Below are positions 22,897-34,990 of a stretch of DNA of 64,000 nucleotides, piece after piece. Source of the DNA: Diatrype stigma (Eukaryota; Ascomycota; Sordariomycetes; Xylariales; Diatrypaceae); NCBI GenBank assembly GCA_022225965.2, contig JAKJXP020000079.1, positions 124,001 to 188,000 on the forward strand. The letters are read 5' to 3'. Below the pieces are notes generated by a model. It saw nothing but the letters and a program-made list of their open reading frames with translations, was not told the DNA's origin and ran no database searches. The translations under genes were made by a program, and so were the position numbers. Within the stretch, counting starts at the first letter, position 1, and every line of letters starts with the position of its first letter.

Positions 22897-23956
22897 TGTT
22901 CGGCCATGGCTTAAGTTATGATCTGCTCTTGAGCATCACACAAGTTGCATGCGCAACGGCCCAGATGCATGGGCGTATGCAGATTGGCAAACGGGTGGAG
23001 GTGGAATTTTAAATGTTAGATGTCAAATGTTGGACAGCCAGGGCAGCTGCTTTGGGGTTCCAAGGTTGGTTGGTAGATCAAATGGAACTTTAGTTAGCGG
23101 ATACGCGCTGGGACGCGGATCGGCCTGAGGGAAGTTGCCCAGGTAGGCCAATTGCGGGGCTCAAGGCCGTCGCGAGTGCATGTGATTTAGCGTGAGATGG
23201 TCCTAATGGCCCTGGAAACATGCCAAAAATAGCTCATTGTCAAGGACCCACTTCCACCCCACGAAGTACATGCATAACATTGTTCCAATACGCCGACAAT
23301 TCTGGCGAGAGGTGTTTTTCTACATGTATATATTTGATATTACCGGGTGGTATCTGAAAGTTGACTACGAAGTAAAATATGAAAATAACTGTTGTTCCCG
23401 TAATCAAGACAGGTTGTTCAAAATCTAAGCTTCACATCATGGAGTATACCAGTGGTTTTGTAATTCATCATGTTGAAAGACAGACACCGGTAGCTTGGCG
23501 AGGCTGACATGACGTGTGCGTACGTAAGAGCATAAACCTGGTGCCTGGCTTATCCCGCCAGCCGGAATTATTGTATTATTGTAGACTATCTCACCGAGAA
23601 GATCGGTGTCTCCCTACTCATACATATACACCTACCTAGGTATTCTCTACCTACCTGTACCTTCTCAACTTCATATAGAATATATCAGCACGAGGAAAAC
23701 TTGACAGCAAATTCACAGCACGGTCAGCAAGCTTCAACACAGCACAAGACACGTAGACATGGCATCAATTTGGGATCGTCATTGATAATGCGTTTCGTTT
23801 CGTACAAGGATCGCTAGAATTTCTTTCTGCGACCTCCGCGGGGGTATATATAATTACAATCATCGCCTTGCCTGGTCACTCCTACTCCCACTTTCCCACT
23901 GTCGCTGCTAATCCCAGCCAACGAAACACAAAACACAAGTTGCCCATCAGCCCAAA
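22897..23956. other. Intergenic region
   Basis: Promoter of the disordered-protein gene and 3' flank of the OPT transporter gene. TACCTACCTAGGTA-type words lie at 23630-23660. No coding sequence was recognised. Confidence 0.5.
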
Positions 23957-26338
23957 TCAGCAGTACTCCATGGGGCAAGCAATCTGGGTACCGTACACAT
24001 CACCAGAGACATTGGCAATCTGAAGGATAGCGCCGACGACACCACCAAGACCCTCGCCGGCGATGAGGCCAGCTGCAACGGCATACGCATAGAGGTCGAA
24101 GGAGGAGAGCTTCCACTTCCGCCATATGAAGGCGACTAGAGCGCCGAACATGGATGCCGTCGTGAACACTGGGTTGGGCAGCACGAACGACAGCGCGATG
24201 GCGCCCCAGTTGGGCAGCCAGTCACGGTACTTCTCGCGCTCGCCCACCAGGTAGAAGTGCCGGAACACCACTTGGCAGATGCAGAACACGCCCATCACGA
24301 TCGAGAAAATGCCCGACGTCAGCGGGATCGACACGTTCGGGTCCGTGACGGCCTGCGCCACGGCCGCCCACGCCGCCACAGACGGGACAGCAAAGGCGCA
24401 GTGCTTCGGATCGGATTCGGTGATGCATGGGTACGCCGTCGAGAAGAGCACGAAGAGTCCTGCCGACCACGGTTAGCTTTTTTGCTCGCTTTCTATACCC
24501 ACGTGATCATAAAGTCTGCACTATATGGTGTGTCACTTACCAGGAGCCAGGAAAACGGAAATCATGCTGCCCATAGCCTGCGCCTGCCACTGCCGAATGG
24601 GTGGCGTGCCCAGCAGAAATCCAGTTCGAAAATCACTCGTCAGCGACATGGCAACGTCGGCTGAGCCGGAAGCAAGACCACCGGCGACGAGGTTAATGCG
24701 CTGCGCGTCCGTGATAGAGTAACCCTGGCCCGAGGTCGCACCACCGAAAATCAGCTGACTAGCCTTCGAGGCGGCCGTCAGGGGAGTCTGATCCGTTACA
24801 GCACCGATTTGGATGGCCAGGAAAGAAAACATGAAACCGAGGACGCAGGCCAAGATGGTGAGGCCGGGGTTCATGCCCCATTGGTAATGGAAGATGAGGA
24901 TACCAGCAACGATGCTGACGATAAGGCCGCTGGACCACATCCAGACACGGACCTGATCTTCAGGTTTGGCCGGATCCTGCACCATGTCCTCAGTACCCTG
25001 AATGTCGCTGGCAGCCTTTCTCGCAAAGTAACTGGAATTCTTGCCGTGCTTCACGAGAAAGTCATTGATGGTGACGCAAGCCGACCGCCAGACCGATCGG
25101 AAAGCATAACTAATAACCTTGTACTGGACAAACAGCTCAGCCATGGACGTGCAGACCATAATCATGACACCGGGCCACAGAAGCCAGTATCGCGGCGAGG
25201 GTGTTTCTTTTCCGAGGTTGCTGAGCGAGGCATAGCTGTAATAACCATTCCACTCCGGTGTTGTCTCATCCCATTGCGGCTTTCCAATACAGGTACCGGT
25301 AGCAACGAGGACGGGCCCGATGATAGCCCAAGCGATGACGGAACCACCGAACAAGGAGAGAGCCGAGTTCATTCCGATCAGGATACCGCTACCAATGAAG
25401 GCAGGAGTCCATTCGAACCACCAACCCCAACTCTCAACATGCATTGCCCAGCTGGTGTACCCGCTCCAGATATGGATCCAGGTGAAGAAATGCCAATCAT
25501 ACAAGATGCCGACGGCGTAGTACGAAGCGATGCGCTGCACGAGCGCGGCAGTGAAGGACACTCCGAGCGCCTTTAACTTGCTCATAGCTTCCCTGGCTCC
25601 CGTCGCACCGGCGTGCATGGACTTGATCGTCAATGCGACGGCGGTGGGGGTGGGGAACAACAGTCTCAGTTCGCGGCCGACCCGGATGACGAAGAACTTT
25701 CGCAGGGGGGTAACAAAGAAGAGGCCGAAGAACGTGCACACAAGTGTGATGGTGATCAAGGGGCCGTAGCTTTCCTGTGGCGTAAGGGTGATGGTCCCGA
25801 GCCTGTACATGGCGGGGATACCGGCCACAAAGATACCGGAAATACCACCAGCGCCCGTAGCAGCCGCTTGCACAATGCTGTTCTCCTGAGGCCCGAACGA
25901 ACCGCCAAGAATAGGAAGGTTGCCGCAGACCCTCTCCATGATCTTGATAATCCCATAACCGAAGATGGCTCCGAACATGTTGGCTCCGAAAGTAAAGCCC
26001 GTCTTCAGACCTAAGTATCTTCTGCGTCAGTAGGAAGCACGAAAGATTGGCAGAGCGAGAGCGACGCAGGGGTATTCACCTAGATAAAGATTGGAGGCGT
26101 TGACGAGACATCCAAGAATAATACCGACTACGACGGCGCGGATGGTCAGTGGGTTTGGCTCAGCCGGGAGGCCTTCGTACATCTTGAGGGGAACATAGAG
26201 ATCGAGTTCCTCCTCGACATCGCCGACTTCGCCCTTCTCGCTCTTCTCATCGACGAACGGCGCCACCTTCTCTAAGGCAGGCGTCTGGACCGTGTGGTCC
26301 GCGAAGTCGGCGGGACGAGCCTCGGTTGCCGACACCAT
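23957..26338 (-). CDS. OPT-superfamily oligopeptide transporter
   Basis: Three exons (26338-26080, 26010-24541, 24459-23957) encode 743 residues. A proton-coupled plasma- or vacuolar-membrane importer of small peptides or metal chelates. After an acidic cytosolic N-terminus of about 65 residues there are many hydrophobic helices. Typical OPT segments include [26 protein letters not shown] (split by intron 1 before [13 protein letters not shown]), [24 protein letters not shown] and NPGLTILAC. The large size and the [11 protein letters not shown] signature favour the YSL-like/fungal OPT branch over the yeast Opt1 branch. Both introns are short (69 and 81 bp). Substrate cannot be predicted. The gene is complete and shows no damage. 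Confidence 0.93.
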
Positions 26339-29300
26339 GACTGCGGATGACTGCTATCTGTCTGGCACTTCTAGCTGACGGACGCAGGGCGGAACGCGAT
26401 CGATGCAATGCGATCGATGCAGGACTTTGGGGACAGTGGAACAAGGGGAACAAGAAGGACCGCGTGGGTAAAAGAGAGAGGACGGAGAGCACTCAATATA
26501 TGCGGCCAAGGGTGCGTGTGAGTCTATTTCAGCCGGGCATGCCTCATCAACACCAGTCATGCAGATGCCCGTATAGGGTTACGATATCCGCATCGAATGT
26601 TACCTCACGACGTGCTGAACTTTGGGGGAAGTCCAGAGCGCTGCCGAAGCCGATAGCGAGCGCCCTAACAGCCCCTAACAGCGAGCTTAGCAGCCTTTGA
26701 CGGGGGACTGGGCCGCACGCTAAGCTTGAACAAACCACGAGATAGAGATAAGAGATGGGGCCCTGTCTAGGATAGGGCCTCCGGGCCTCGTACAATACGT
26801 GCAATGCTACCTAGCGTGCCTGCTGTGCCCGAGGATCACCAGGGCCCAAACATGCTAAGCTTTTGCAGAACCCAGGTGTTGTTCCTATCGTGGGTGATTG
26901 TGGATTACGCCCTAGAGGCGGCCAGACAAGACCAACCTTCGGGGTGGGAGGCCAGAAAGGGAAGGTCATCATCGTATGGGCAAAAGGGCGAATGACTACC
27001 ACGAGTAGCACTTGCTGAAAACGATAACGCATACCTACCACCTATCTGCGGTACTACATACTAGTACTACATACTAGGTATGTAGTACCAGGCTGAACGG
27101 TAGGTACTAACTAACCCTCTACACGCTAATTAAGCGATTGCATCCGGTTGTGGGGAAGCCGAATTCTGCCAGTTGCCCTTGCTGCTTCTCCTCCGTGTCA
27201 CCCCAAGCTCGTGATCGACGAGTCGACGACCACCAATTTGTTCCAGAATGGCCCCAGAACGGTAGGATGGCTGGGCGGCTGGACGGCTGAACGGCTGGTG
27301 TCATCCACACACCCATAAACACCTCCATTGGTTACCGATGCGATGTGGAAGAAGTCGCCACTGCGCAGTTACGTTGATGTCACCTTGACTAGCGAGTCCT
27401 TACCTGTCTGCCTGTGCATGTTGATGATTTCCCCTACGGGCGACTCCGTGATATCTCCAGATCTACTGATGCGAAACATATAGCAGATCTCGTCGCCAGA
27501 TCGTTCTTCGCCACCGCAGCCTCGATCTACATATTACAAGCCAAGGTAAGACACTCCTGTGGTCCCGATAAGCTTGCTGAAGTGTGCAGAACGCCACCCC
27601 CGTGGTCGCCGAAGGCTTGTTACATGCAGCCAAAGCTGAAGTACCTAACAGCCATGTTGTAAGTGCACCATACATAGCAGTGGCGCCAACCTCTCACTTC
27701 GTACTGCTGTGCATGTACAATACCAGCCTATAGTTATCAAGGTTATCAGCTAGGTTATCACTCCTCAGTACCTAGTAGCCTGATAGGTGTCCGAACGCAA
27801 ACGCTCCTGTCAGATCAGCGGTTGCCGTTTTCGGAAATGCGACAACCCTCGCTGAATTGGCCCAATGAACATGTGTTTCCCTATCTCAATCAATCAATTT
27901 GCCCTGCAAGGGCGGGTCATCATATTCCCACCTAAGACATGGCCTGGCCTGTTCACCAGCCAATGATCTTTCGATTGAGCCCGCCCCGCGAGCCCCGCAT
28001 CTTAGTTCTCAGCCAGGTTCCGACTGTTGCGCCCGACGGTGCACCGGACAGATTCCAGTTCCTACCGAGCGTAGTTTAACGGCTTCCTGCACTCAGGGCT
28101 GGCAGACTACTTACCTACTGTTTACATAATAGGCACACTCTAGCAGGTCGTACCTATTTGGCTGTTCGGGGCAGGTGCTGGTCCCATTCCCTTCTTTCCC
28201 TCATTCTCGGGCCTGTCCGGCCTGCCATCCAGCTTGTCCCGGCCCGTCCGTCATTGAAAATAACTAGCCTGTCCGCGCTCTACGAATTGCGTGATGAATA
28301 CTTCGTAACTAATGCCCAGGTAAGTTGGTCATCTGACAAAAAGGTCGGTCCTATTATGTTGTTGCAAGGAGGCGCAACGGATGGCGTTTTTGTTATATCG
28401 CGGCGGTCGTTATCTTTCAGTGTTGTTACTGTCACTGTTACATGATAGCTCCCATGCAGCACCCCAACCAACGGCTTTGCTATGTAACGGTGGCGCATCG
28501 CACCCTCCTACTCTCTTCAAGCGCAAGCAGCAGAAATGATTCCATGCTCTCCCAATTCAACCTGAGATTCCCGGTACCAACAAGAAGTGTCGAGACGGCG
28601 CAGCATCTTCAAACCTGCTCTAGTTCTGATAACGGAATTATAGATGACTATAGTGCAGTGGGCACACCACACCATTGGCCCATTGGCTGCACCCTTCTCA
28701 TCCTTCACATTTCGATCGAGAACAAGAGATGCAAACTTTGGGATGGGTTCGATGATGAAATACGTACGCAAGGGGGTGAATGGTAGGTAATCAGCAACAT
28801 CAGCAGCATGTGCTTATCATCAGTACGCGACATACGAGGTCATAGATACGATCTTGCCACCCACTATGTAGGCGCCGCCGTGTCGGGTCGTTGTTAGTGT
28901 CTAGACTGACTGAACCGGATCTATGATCCGTGACCGTACATATTGCACGTGGGCGTCAATGTGGTGGTCGGAATTCAAGAAGCATAACACATTGCCACTG
29001 GTCACTACTTCAGGTGTTCACCTAATGTAGCCTGTTCACCTTACTCCTTGGGTGTTCCTAAACCACTTGGTTCAAGGATTATCTCGCCCACTGCCCACTG
29101 CCCACTTCTCTCTGTAGATATGTGAGTAATATGACAATGTAGCCGCCCCACTGACTAAACGTGGAGTTTCGGGGATCCGTAAGACACATGCTGCTCTACC
29201 CTTGACTGTTAAGTCCTAGTACCCGATCAGATCAGCTCGAGTCCCTACACTTCATCTTCTCCCGATCCCAGTCGTTCGGAATTATCGCCGTTTGTCGCCG

Positions 29301-30882
29301 AACTACCACGGAACCGTTCTTATCAAGCATGGAAGATCTCGTGGAAATGATATCACCTGCAGTTGCCTGTTTGCCACGTCTACGCCACAAGAGATGAATG
29401 CGGAGTTTCCTTGACTACACCATACCTAATTTCTGATGGGATGTGTCTGGACAAGCGGCAGAGGACGACCTGGCATCTGGGGTTTGCAATTAGGAACCAA
29501 TTGTCCATTCAGATGTCCACCTGTAATGGCAACGGCAAAGTGAAAGGACACCAAGTATACTCAAGCTTACTCCGTAATCACCACCCCGGGAGAGATGCGG
29601 CGATATCCGCCTTAGATCTCGCCAGGTTCCGGGCCCGGTCTCCACAATATCGAGATATATGACCTGAAATCGAACATGTGAAGACACAAAAGCTTGAAGC
29701 CGCGCCAAACTAAACGACCTACACACTACCTAGCTAAGAGTATACTACCTAAGTACGTGCTATATTAGCGCTACAGCTCCCACATAGTAGCACGATGGGC
29801 CCGGAGTAACTCTCCAGCTACAGGCCTAGCTCCCTCAAGCGAAGAGCCTCGTCCTACGACTAATATCTTAGCTTGGTGTATTAAACTTCCTATCGCAGGA
29901 AGTGATGATCATACGTCGGTGGTCAGTTTGGCAGTCCCTTAACCCTCAAATATGCCCTGACACTTCAAAACCGCCTTCCTGTCAAGATGCTGGGTAAACC
30001 GTCGTCGTAGATCACACTGGCTGGTGCGACTTCTTTCTCAGCATTATCCCATCTATGACTTCTTTTTTCGGGCCCAAAAATCCATTCTTGCCGCCTAGAA
30101 GTAAACCCGGGCTAACCTGGAAAGCCTGTACATATCATACGCTCTTTTGAGGCTCCAATCCAAGATAGTGATTTGTATTTACCACTTCATACCCCCACGG
30201 AAACCAGGCAGGATTTAAAATGGGGGATGAATAGGCAAGGGGAAGAAAACGAAACAACAGAGGCAAAAGACCAAAAAAGAAAAGCCCTAGTAACTGGGTT
30301 TCTCACCCGTACCGTCGAAAGGTCATTCTTGCCTCCTCCTATTCAGGCCCCCACAAGATATGTGTTTTCGGTCACCTCGGTTTTGGAGGCACAATCAAAC
30401 ATCCTTCTTGGGGTAATGCAGGACTGTAGCCACTTCGCCACTCTGGCTTGTTGTGCAATTGAATTCTTTACTCTCATATTTAAGGTAACCTTGGGGTTGG
30501 GCCAATTGTATGCCGGATCTTACCCTTTCGTATTATTGAAGGTGTCTGCTGTTGAATAATATGTCGAATAATGGAGGCCGTTGCCTAAAACCTTAGATCT
30601 CCCTGGTTTTCCTATTGACATCTCTTATCAACTTGTCCATTTACAAAATATGCATAAATCCTTCCAGACTTAAGCAGATACTCAGACTAAGCAAGGTACG
30701 AATCACCCACGATTCCGGGGATTATATATATGTATTTCATCGTACCAAGGACCATCCCATTCGCATACAAAGACAGCCCCTAAATATCATAGTATCAAGC
30801 TCTACACCAAAATTATAGGCAGAAAGGAGTAACGAACCGTCACAAAGACTGCCACACCTTTTCTATCTTAACCCCAATTATT
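26339..30882. other. 4.5-kb region with no recognisable gene
   Basis: The longest stretch without a gene. Open frames are short (at most 128 codons at 30173-30559) and show no family resemblance or convincing splice partners. It contains the inverted repeat at 27050-27089 and scattered TAGGTA words. A non-coding RNA or an orphan gene cannot be excluded. Confidence 0.5.
27050..27089. repeat. Inverted repeat with 12-bp perfect arms
   Basis: GGTACTACATAC (27050-27061) and GTATGTAGTACC (27078-27089) are exact reverse complements around a 16-bp loop, TAGTACTACATACTAG, which itself repeats part of the arm. It is related in wording to the TAGGTA/TACCTA family elsewhere in the window. Confidence 0.9.
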
Positions 30883-32012
30883 TCAAGCTTTCACCGATTT
30901 CGGCTGAGCGACCGGGACATACGGGCCCGACCACTGCGTGTCCGTCGAGTTCAGGCCCCACGCCGTCGGGCTGTCGTCGTGCACGGTCGTGCGGCGCATG
31001 TCGCGCTTGTACTTGCCGGCGAAGGTGCCGGGGCCCGCGCGGTGCAGCACGCACCGGTTGTCCCAGATGACGAGGTCGCCCGGCCGCTCCCACCGCACCG
31101 ACGTCGTGTACTGGGGCTGCGCGACGTGGCGGTTGAGGCGCTGCACGAGCTCCCACGATCCCGGGATCTCCTCCCCGCCCTCCTCGATGTGGTGCAGGTG
31201 CGCGCCGACGTACAGGGCCGCGCGCCCGCTGGGCTCGTGCCGCTGCACGACGCGGTGGCGCTGCATGGGCGGCGCGGCCGCGGCCGCGGGGTCGACGTCG
31301 GCGAAGAAGGCCGGCGAGCCCAGCTTGCGCGAGTGCGCCATCGAGTGGGCGCCGACGTAGTCGTGGCGCAGCAGCAGGTCCGCGGGCAGCCCGTCGAGCG
31401 CGGCCCGCGCGTCGGCGAACTCGGTGTCGCCCCCGTGGCCCGGCGGCGGCAGCTCGACCGCCCGCAGCAGCGAGAACGACGCCCGCCGCGGGTTGAAGGA
31501 CGAGTCGGCGTGCCAGAGCCCGTTGCCGCGGTTGGCGTGCGCGCGCGCGCTGTCCGGGTCCAGCGGCAGGCCCGTCGCCTCGTCGATGTTGCCCGCGTCG
31601 AACAGCTCGTAGTGCGCGTACCGCGGCTGGCGGCCCCCCACCATGTACCGCCGGATGTTGTCGAGCGCGCCGAACCGCTTGGAGAACTCCACGTGCGCGT
31701 CGTCGTCTAGGCCCGTGTCGCGGAAGACGCAGACGCCGTACTGTGGTTGCATTGGTCAGCGAGTGGGCGAGTGAGAACACGGGCGAGAAGAATCGCCTAT
31801 AGTAGATATCTTGCTAGGTGGGACTAGAAAGGGGTAGGTAGGGGTGAGTAGGTAGGCAATCATCTTACCTTCGCCATGGCTTCGAGGATCTCCGAGAACT
31901 GCTCTTCGGACACATCTTTGAAGTTGACCCCACTGACTTCTGCCGCAAAGGTAGGGTGCAGCTCTCTGATCGTGATGGTCTTGAATTGGCTCTCCTGGAT
32001 GAGACCCGGCAT
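30883..32012 (-). CDS. TfdA/TauD-type Fe(II)/2-oxoglutarate dioxygenase
   Basis: Two exons (32012-31869, 31740-30883) encode 333 residues. A non-haem iron, 2-oxoglutarate-dependent oxygenase resembling bacterial 2,4-dichlorophenoxyacetate dioxygenase TfdA. The iron ligands are His125 and Asp127 in WHADSSF and His281 in CVLHRAGPG; the 2-oxoglutarate-binding arginine lies in KRDMRRTT about 15 residues later. The N-terminus (LHPTFAAEVSGVNF) and GDTEFADARAALDGLP are also TfdA-like. The start at 32012 gives the expected N-terminal length. Exon 2 is extremely GC-rich compared with the ribokinase next to it. Fungal members act on aryloxy acids, sulfonates or purines; this substrate is unknown. The signal of bacterial origin is only by resemblance. 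Confidence 0.9.
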
Positions 32013-32518
32013 TTTCGTTGCTATCGTGAGCAATGTCGTCACTTGCTGAAATTTGTGGTCTGCTCGCCTTCTTGGCTTGATCCCAAGCCCATTGATGGGT
32101 AAGGAACGTCCTGAAGACAATATGGTATACTTAAGTAATATCCGTCGTCATCGGCCGAATCATATAGCTGCCGAACCAAAGCACCCTCGTGAATGAGGGT
32201 GTGCGGGGTACATATGGCCGACGGTAGATCTTGTGACGGACTGATCACCCTAGTCGACTGCTCCCTATGTAGCTTTCTTCGGGATGCATCTTGACCAATT
32301 GGATCATTGGTCAATACCTACCTAGCTCATTGGGGTTCTGTTCTCTTTAAAGAGCTACTACCGCCATACTTATATAAGGTGAACGGCTTATGGCTGTATG
32401 AAGCTGGTATAATGTTGCCAAGGGTTGCTATACAAATCACAAATGTTCCCGCTGGTAACTTGGCTAATAGCATGGCGCTCAAATGTAATGCTATTCATCC
32501 AGCTCTCATATCCAAGAA
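32013..32518. other. Intergenic: dioxygenase promoter / ribokinase 3' end
   Basis: About 0.5 kb between two genes on the same (minus) strand. It should contain the dioxygenase promoter. No coding sequence was recognised. Confidence 0.5.
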
Positions 32519-33608
32519 TCAAGGACCAAGAGTCTTAATAGGAGCATCGAAACCATCGATCTCGTCAGCCCACGGAATTCTGTCTTGGCCTCCCATGCTC
32601 CGAATGGTCATCGCAGCAGCTTTATTGGAGCGAACGATAGCACCCCTGATATCCCATCCCCCTTTTATCTTCTGGCGCAAATAATCAGAAGCATATACGC
32701 CCGTAAATGTGTCTCTAGCTATCTTCATTAGCCTAGTCCGAGTTCATTATGCTTCGGCGGCATGAGGCTTACCCTGCACCGGTGGTATCCACGACCTTCA
32801 CATCGTACGCCGGACAATGGCCGCTCTCAGTCCCATTGGCGTAGAATGCACCCCTCTCTCCTAGAGTAACCACTACGTTCTTGACGCCGCAGGTGAGGAA
32901 CTCCTGAGCGATTATCTGCCAGGTATCTTCGTTGACCTCATTCCTGCCGCGACCAGACATGATTGCTGCTTCTGATTCGTTGACCAGCAGATGAGTAATG
33001 TGTCGGTATGCGCCTTTCGCTATAGGGGTTGCCGGTGCCGCATTCAGACAAAGGTCGATGCCAGCCTGGCCAGCGGTTTCGATCATGATTTCGATGGACT
33101 CCTTATTGATTTCCATCTGAGCTACGACGAGGTCCGGTCGCACGCCGTTTCCTAGGTTCTCAGGTCTCATGAAATGTTCTTTCTTCCAGGCTGCTGTCGC
33201 TCCCAGTGTAAAGAGGCATCTGTTTTCGCGGGTGTATTCATTGACCATCACAAAGTAGATACTCGTGTGCATATCAGGCACCGTCATGATGCCAGAAGTA
33301 TCAATGCCATTCTGATCGAGCTCTGCGCTGAAACGTTCTCCATGGCGGTCATCACCCACTGCACCAATTATCTTGACATGAATGGTGTCTTCATATTCAT
33401 CATCTCTGGCTTGACTGGTATCAGACGGCTTCTTGTGGCAGGCCCGCTGGGTTGCAATTGCAGAATTCGCCCCTTTACCTCCTAAAACCTCCAAGTACTC
33501 GTTCGCCAGGACACTTTCTCCAGGGCTGGGTATATGATTGGTAACCATAATAAGGTCAACATCCAACCCTCCAATGATCGCATAGTGTGCGGTGTCATCG
33601 TTGATCAA
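32519..33608 (-). CDS. Ribokinase (PfkB family)
   Basis: Two exons (33608-32773, 32714-32519) encode 343 residues. It phosphorylates D-ribose (or a related furanoside) with ATP to the 5-phosphate in the cytosol. The first PfkB signature includes GGKGAN (43-48), preceded by the substrate-binding GGLDVDLI segment. The second signature DTTGAGDTF (about 274-282) carries the catalytic Asp280 and is cut by the intron after GAG. LNAAPATP and VTLGERGAFY are ribokinase-like. The C-terminus SNKAAAMTIRSMGGQDRIP resembles the ASKAAALSVTRMGAQ-type ending of ribokinases. It is divergent from the URC4 gene, sharing a 1.4-kb promoter region, which may link it to ribose released in uracil/uridine catabolism (inference). 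Confidence 0.88.
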
Positions 33609-34990
33609 ATCGGTGAAGGTATCCTTGTAACGATGGAGGCAGGATAAAGAGATGATGACACTCCGCAGAATTCGACGATGGGGCTTTGGGGGTCAGATAA
33701 GGAGCATATTATTCAAGGACACCATCGCTATGGGCTTCGTAATCCTTGCTTAAAAGCCATTCCTTTGCACCTGTGTGTAGCCAACATTGGGCTTGCATTC
33801 CAGACTTAGGTACTGGCCCGACTGCGCCTTTCTTTCTAAGAATGTTGCAGAGCACGGGAAGTAAGGGTATGTAACTTTCGGTTATTGTCATTCGTGCCTG
33901 TTGGTACGAGTAGTTTCTAGAATTCAGGTATTATATTTATGGAACACCTGTCGCGATATAGGGGCTGGATAGGGGAGCATGGATTACATAATACAGTGAT
34001 CGGCGCCTTTCGGCTTGGCACACGTTATATAGAGCTCTTCAGCTCCTTAGACTCAGGAGCGATTTTTTTCTTCTGCGGCCCATTATATCTGTTTCCGAAT
34101 CACATTATACTTGATCTCTCAATGCGACACTACTCTTGGCAGAATGCACACAGACTTTCTTCCGCACAGGAAGCAAATAGCATAGTCCACACTAGGCATC
34201 GGATAGACGTTCATCCTTTTCGATGGGCTGTGGACGGCAACCCCAGGCGTAGCATGGCTAGATCAGAAGTCGGCGGTTTGGCTAGTATATCACCTTGACT
34301 CTGATCATACGTGGAGCATGCGTATAGTCTGGTAATCAGCATAAAGCGACATCCCGAATATCTCAAGACACAGCTGGTGGATTACATAGGTCGGCGAAAA
34401 GTAATATTTCTTCCTTATTTACTGTGATGAACCCGCAGTCGCGAGCAAATACAAAATAGTTACAAATCGAAAGATTGGTAATGTCATACTTATCAGCGGT
34501 ATTCCCGGATCCAAACCTTTCTCTCTAAATATCTGCCAATATGTTGCAATAGCTTCTGTGGATGCCTGCTGTCTTGGTGTTTGTCTTACAAGTGGCTAAC
34601 GAAACCTGCATATACGTTATACCAATAGGCAATAGCCACTCGAACCTGCAAGTCATATTTACGGGGCTGGTTTGCTTTTTAAGTTAAATGGAGATATCAT
34701 GTTGCATAAGTAGTAGCCGTCACTATTGATTCTCTTTCTCTCTTCTTCATTCATCCACCGTTTACCTATTATCAAGACCACTCCAATTGATAGCATTCAT
34801 CTGCCCCTGATAATCTGCCTAGATTAAGTATGGCATAGTATCCTCACACTTATCCCTCTTACTGACCTATAAGCAGAGTTCCAGGTGAGAAACCCAGCCT
34901 ATCATTAGCTGCCAAGTGCGGGGTTATAGAACCTGATTACAGTCACTGCGTAATTTCGGACACCTGCCAAAACGCTCTTCTCTCATCAAT
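33609..34990. other. Shared divergent promoter region of ribokinase and URC4
   Basis: 1.4 kb, fairly AT-rich, between the two start codons. No coding sequence or repeat was recognised. Candidate site for co-regulation; no specific operator was identified by eye. Confidence 0.5.

Noticed and set aside
30173..30559. 128-codon plus-strand frame
   Set aside because: No recognisable domain or splice partner; the start region is highly charged and then abruptly hydrophobic without a known pattern.
30979..31710. 243-codon plus-strand frame
   Set aside because: Antisense to the dioxygenase exon, whose iron-binding motifs are intact; an artefact of high GC.
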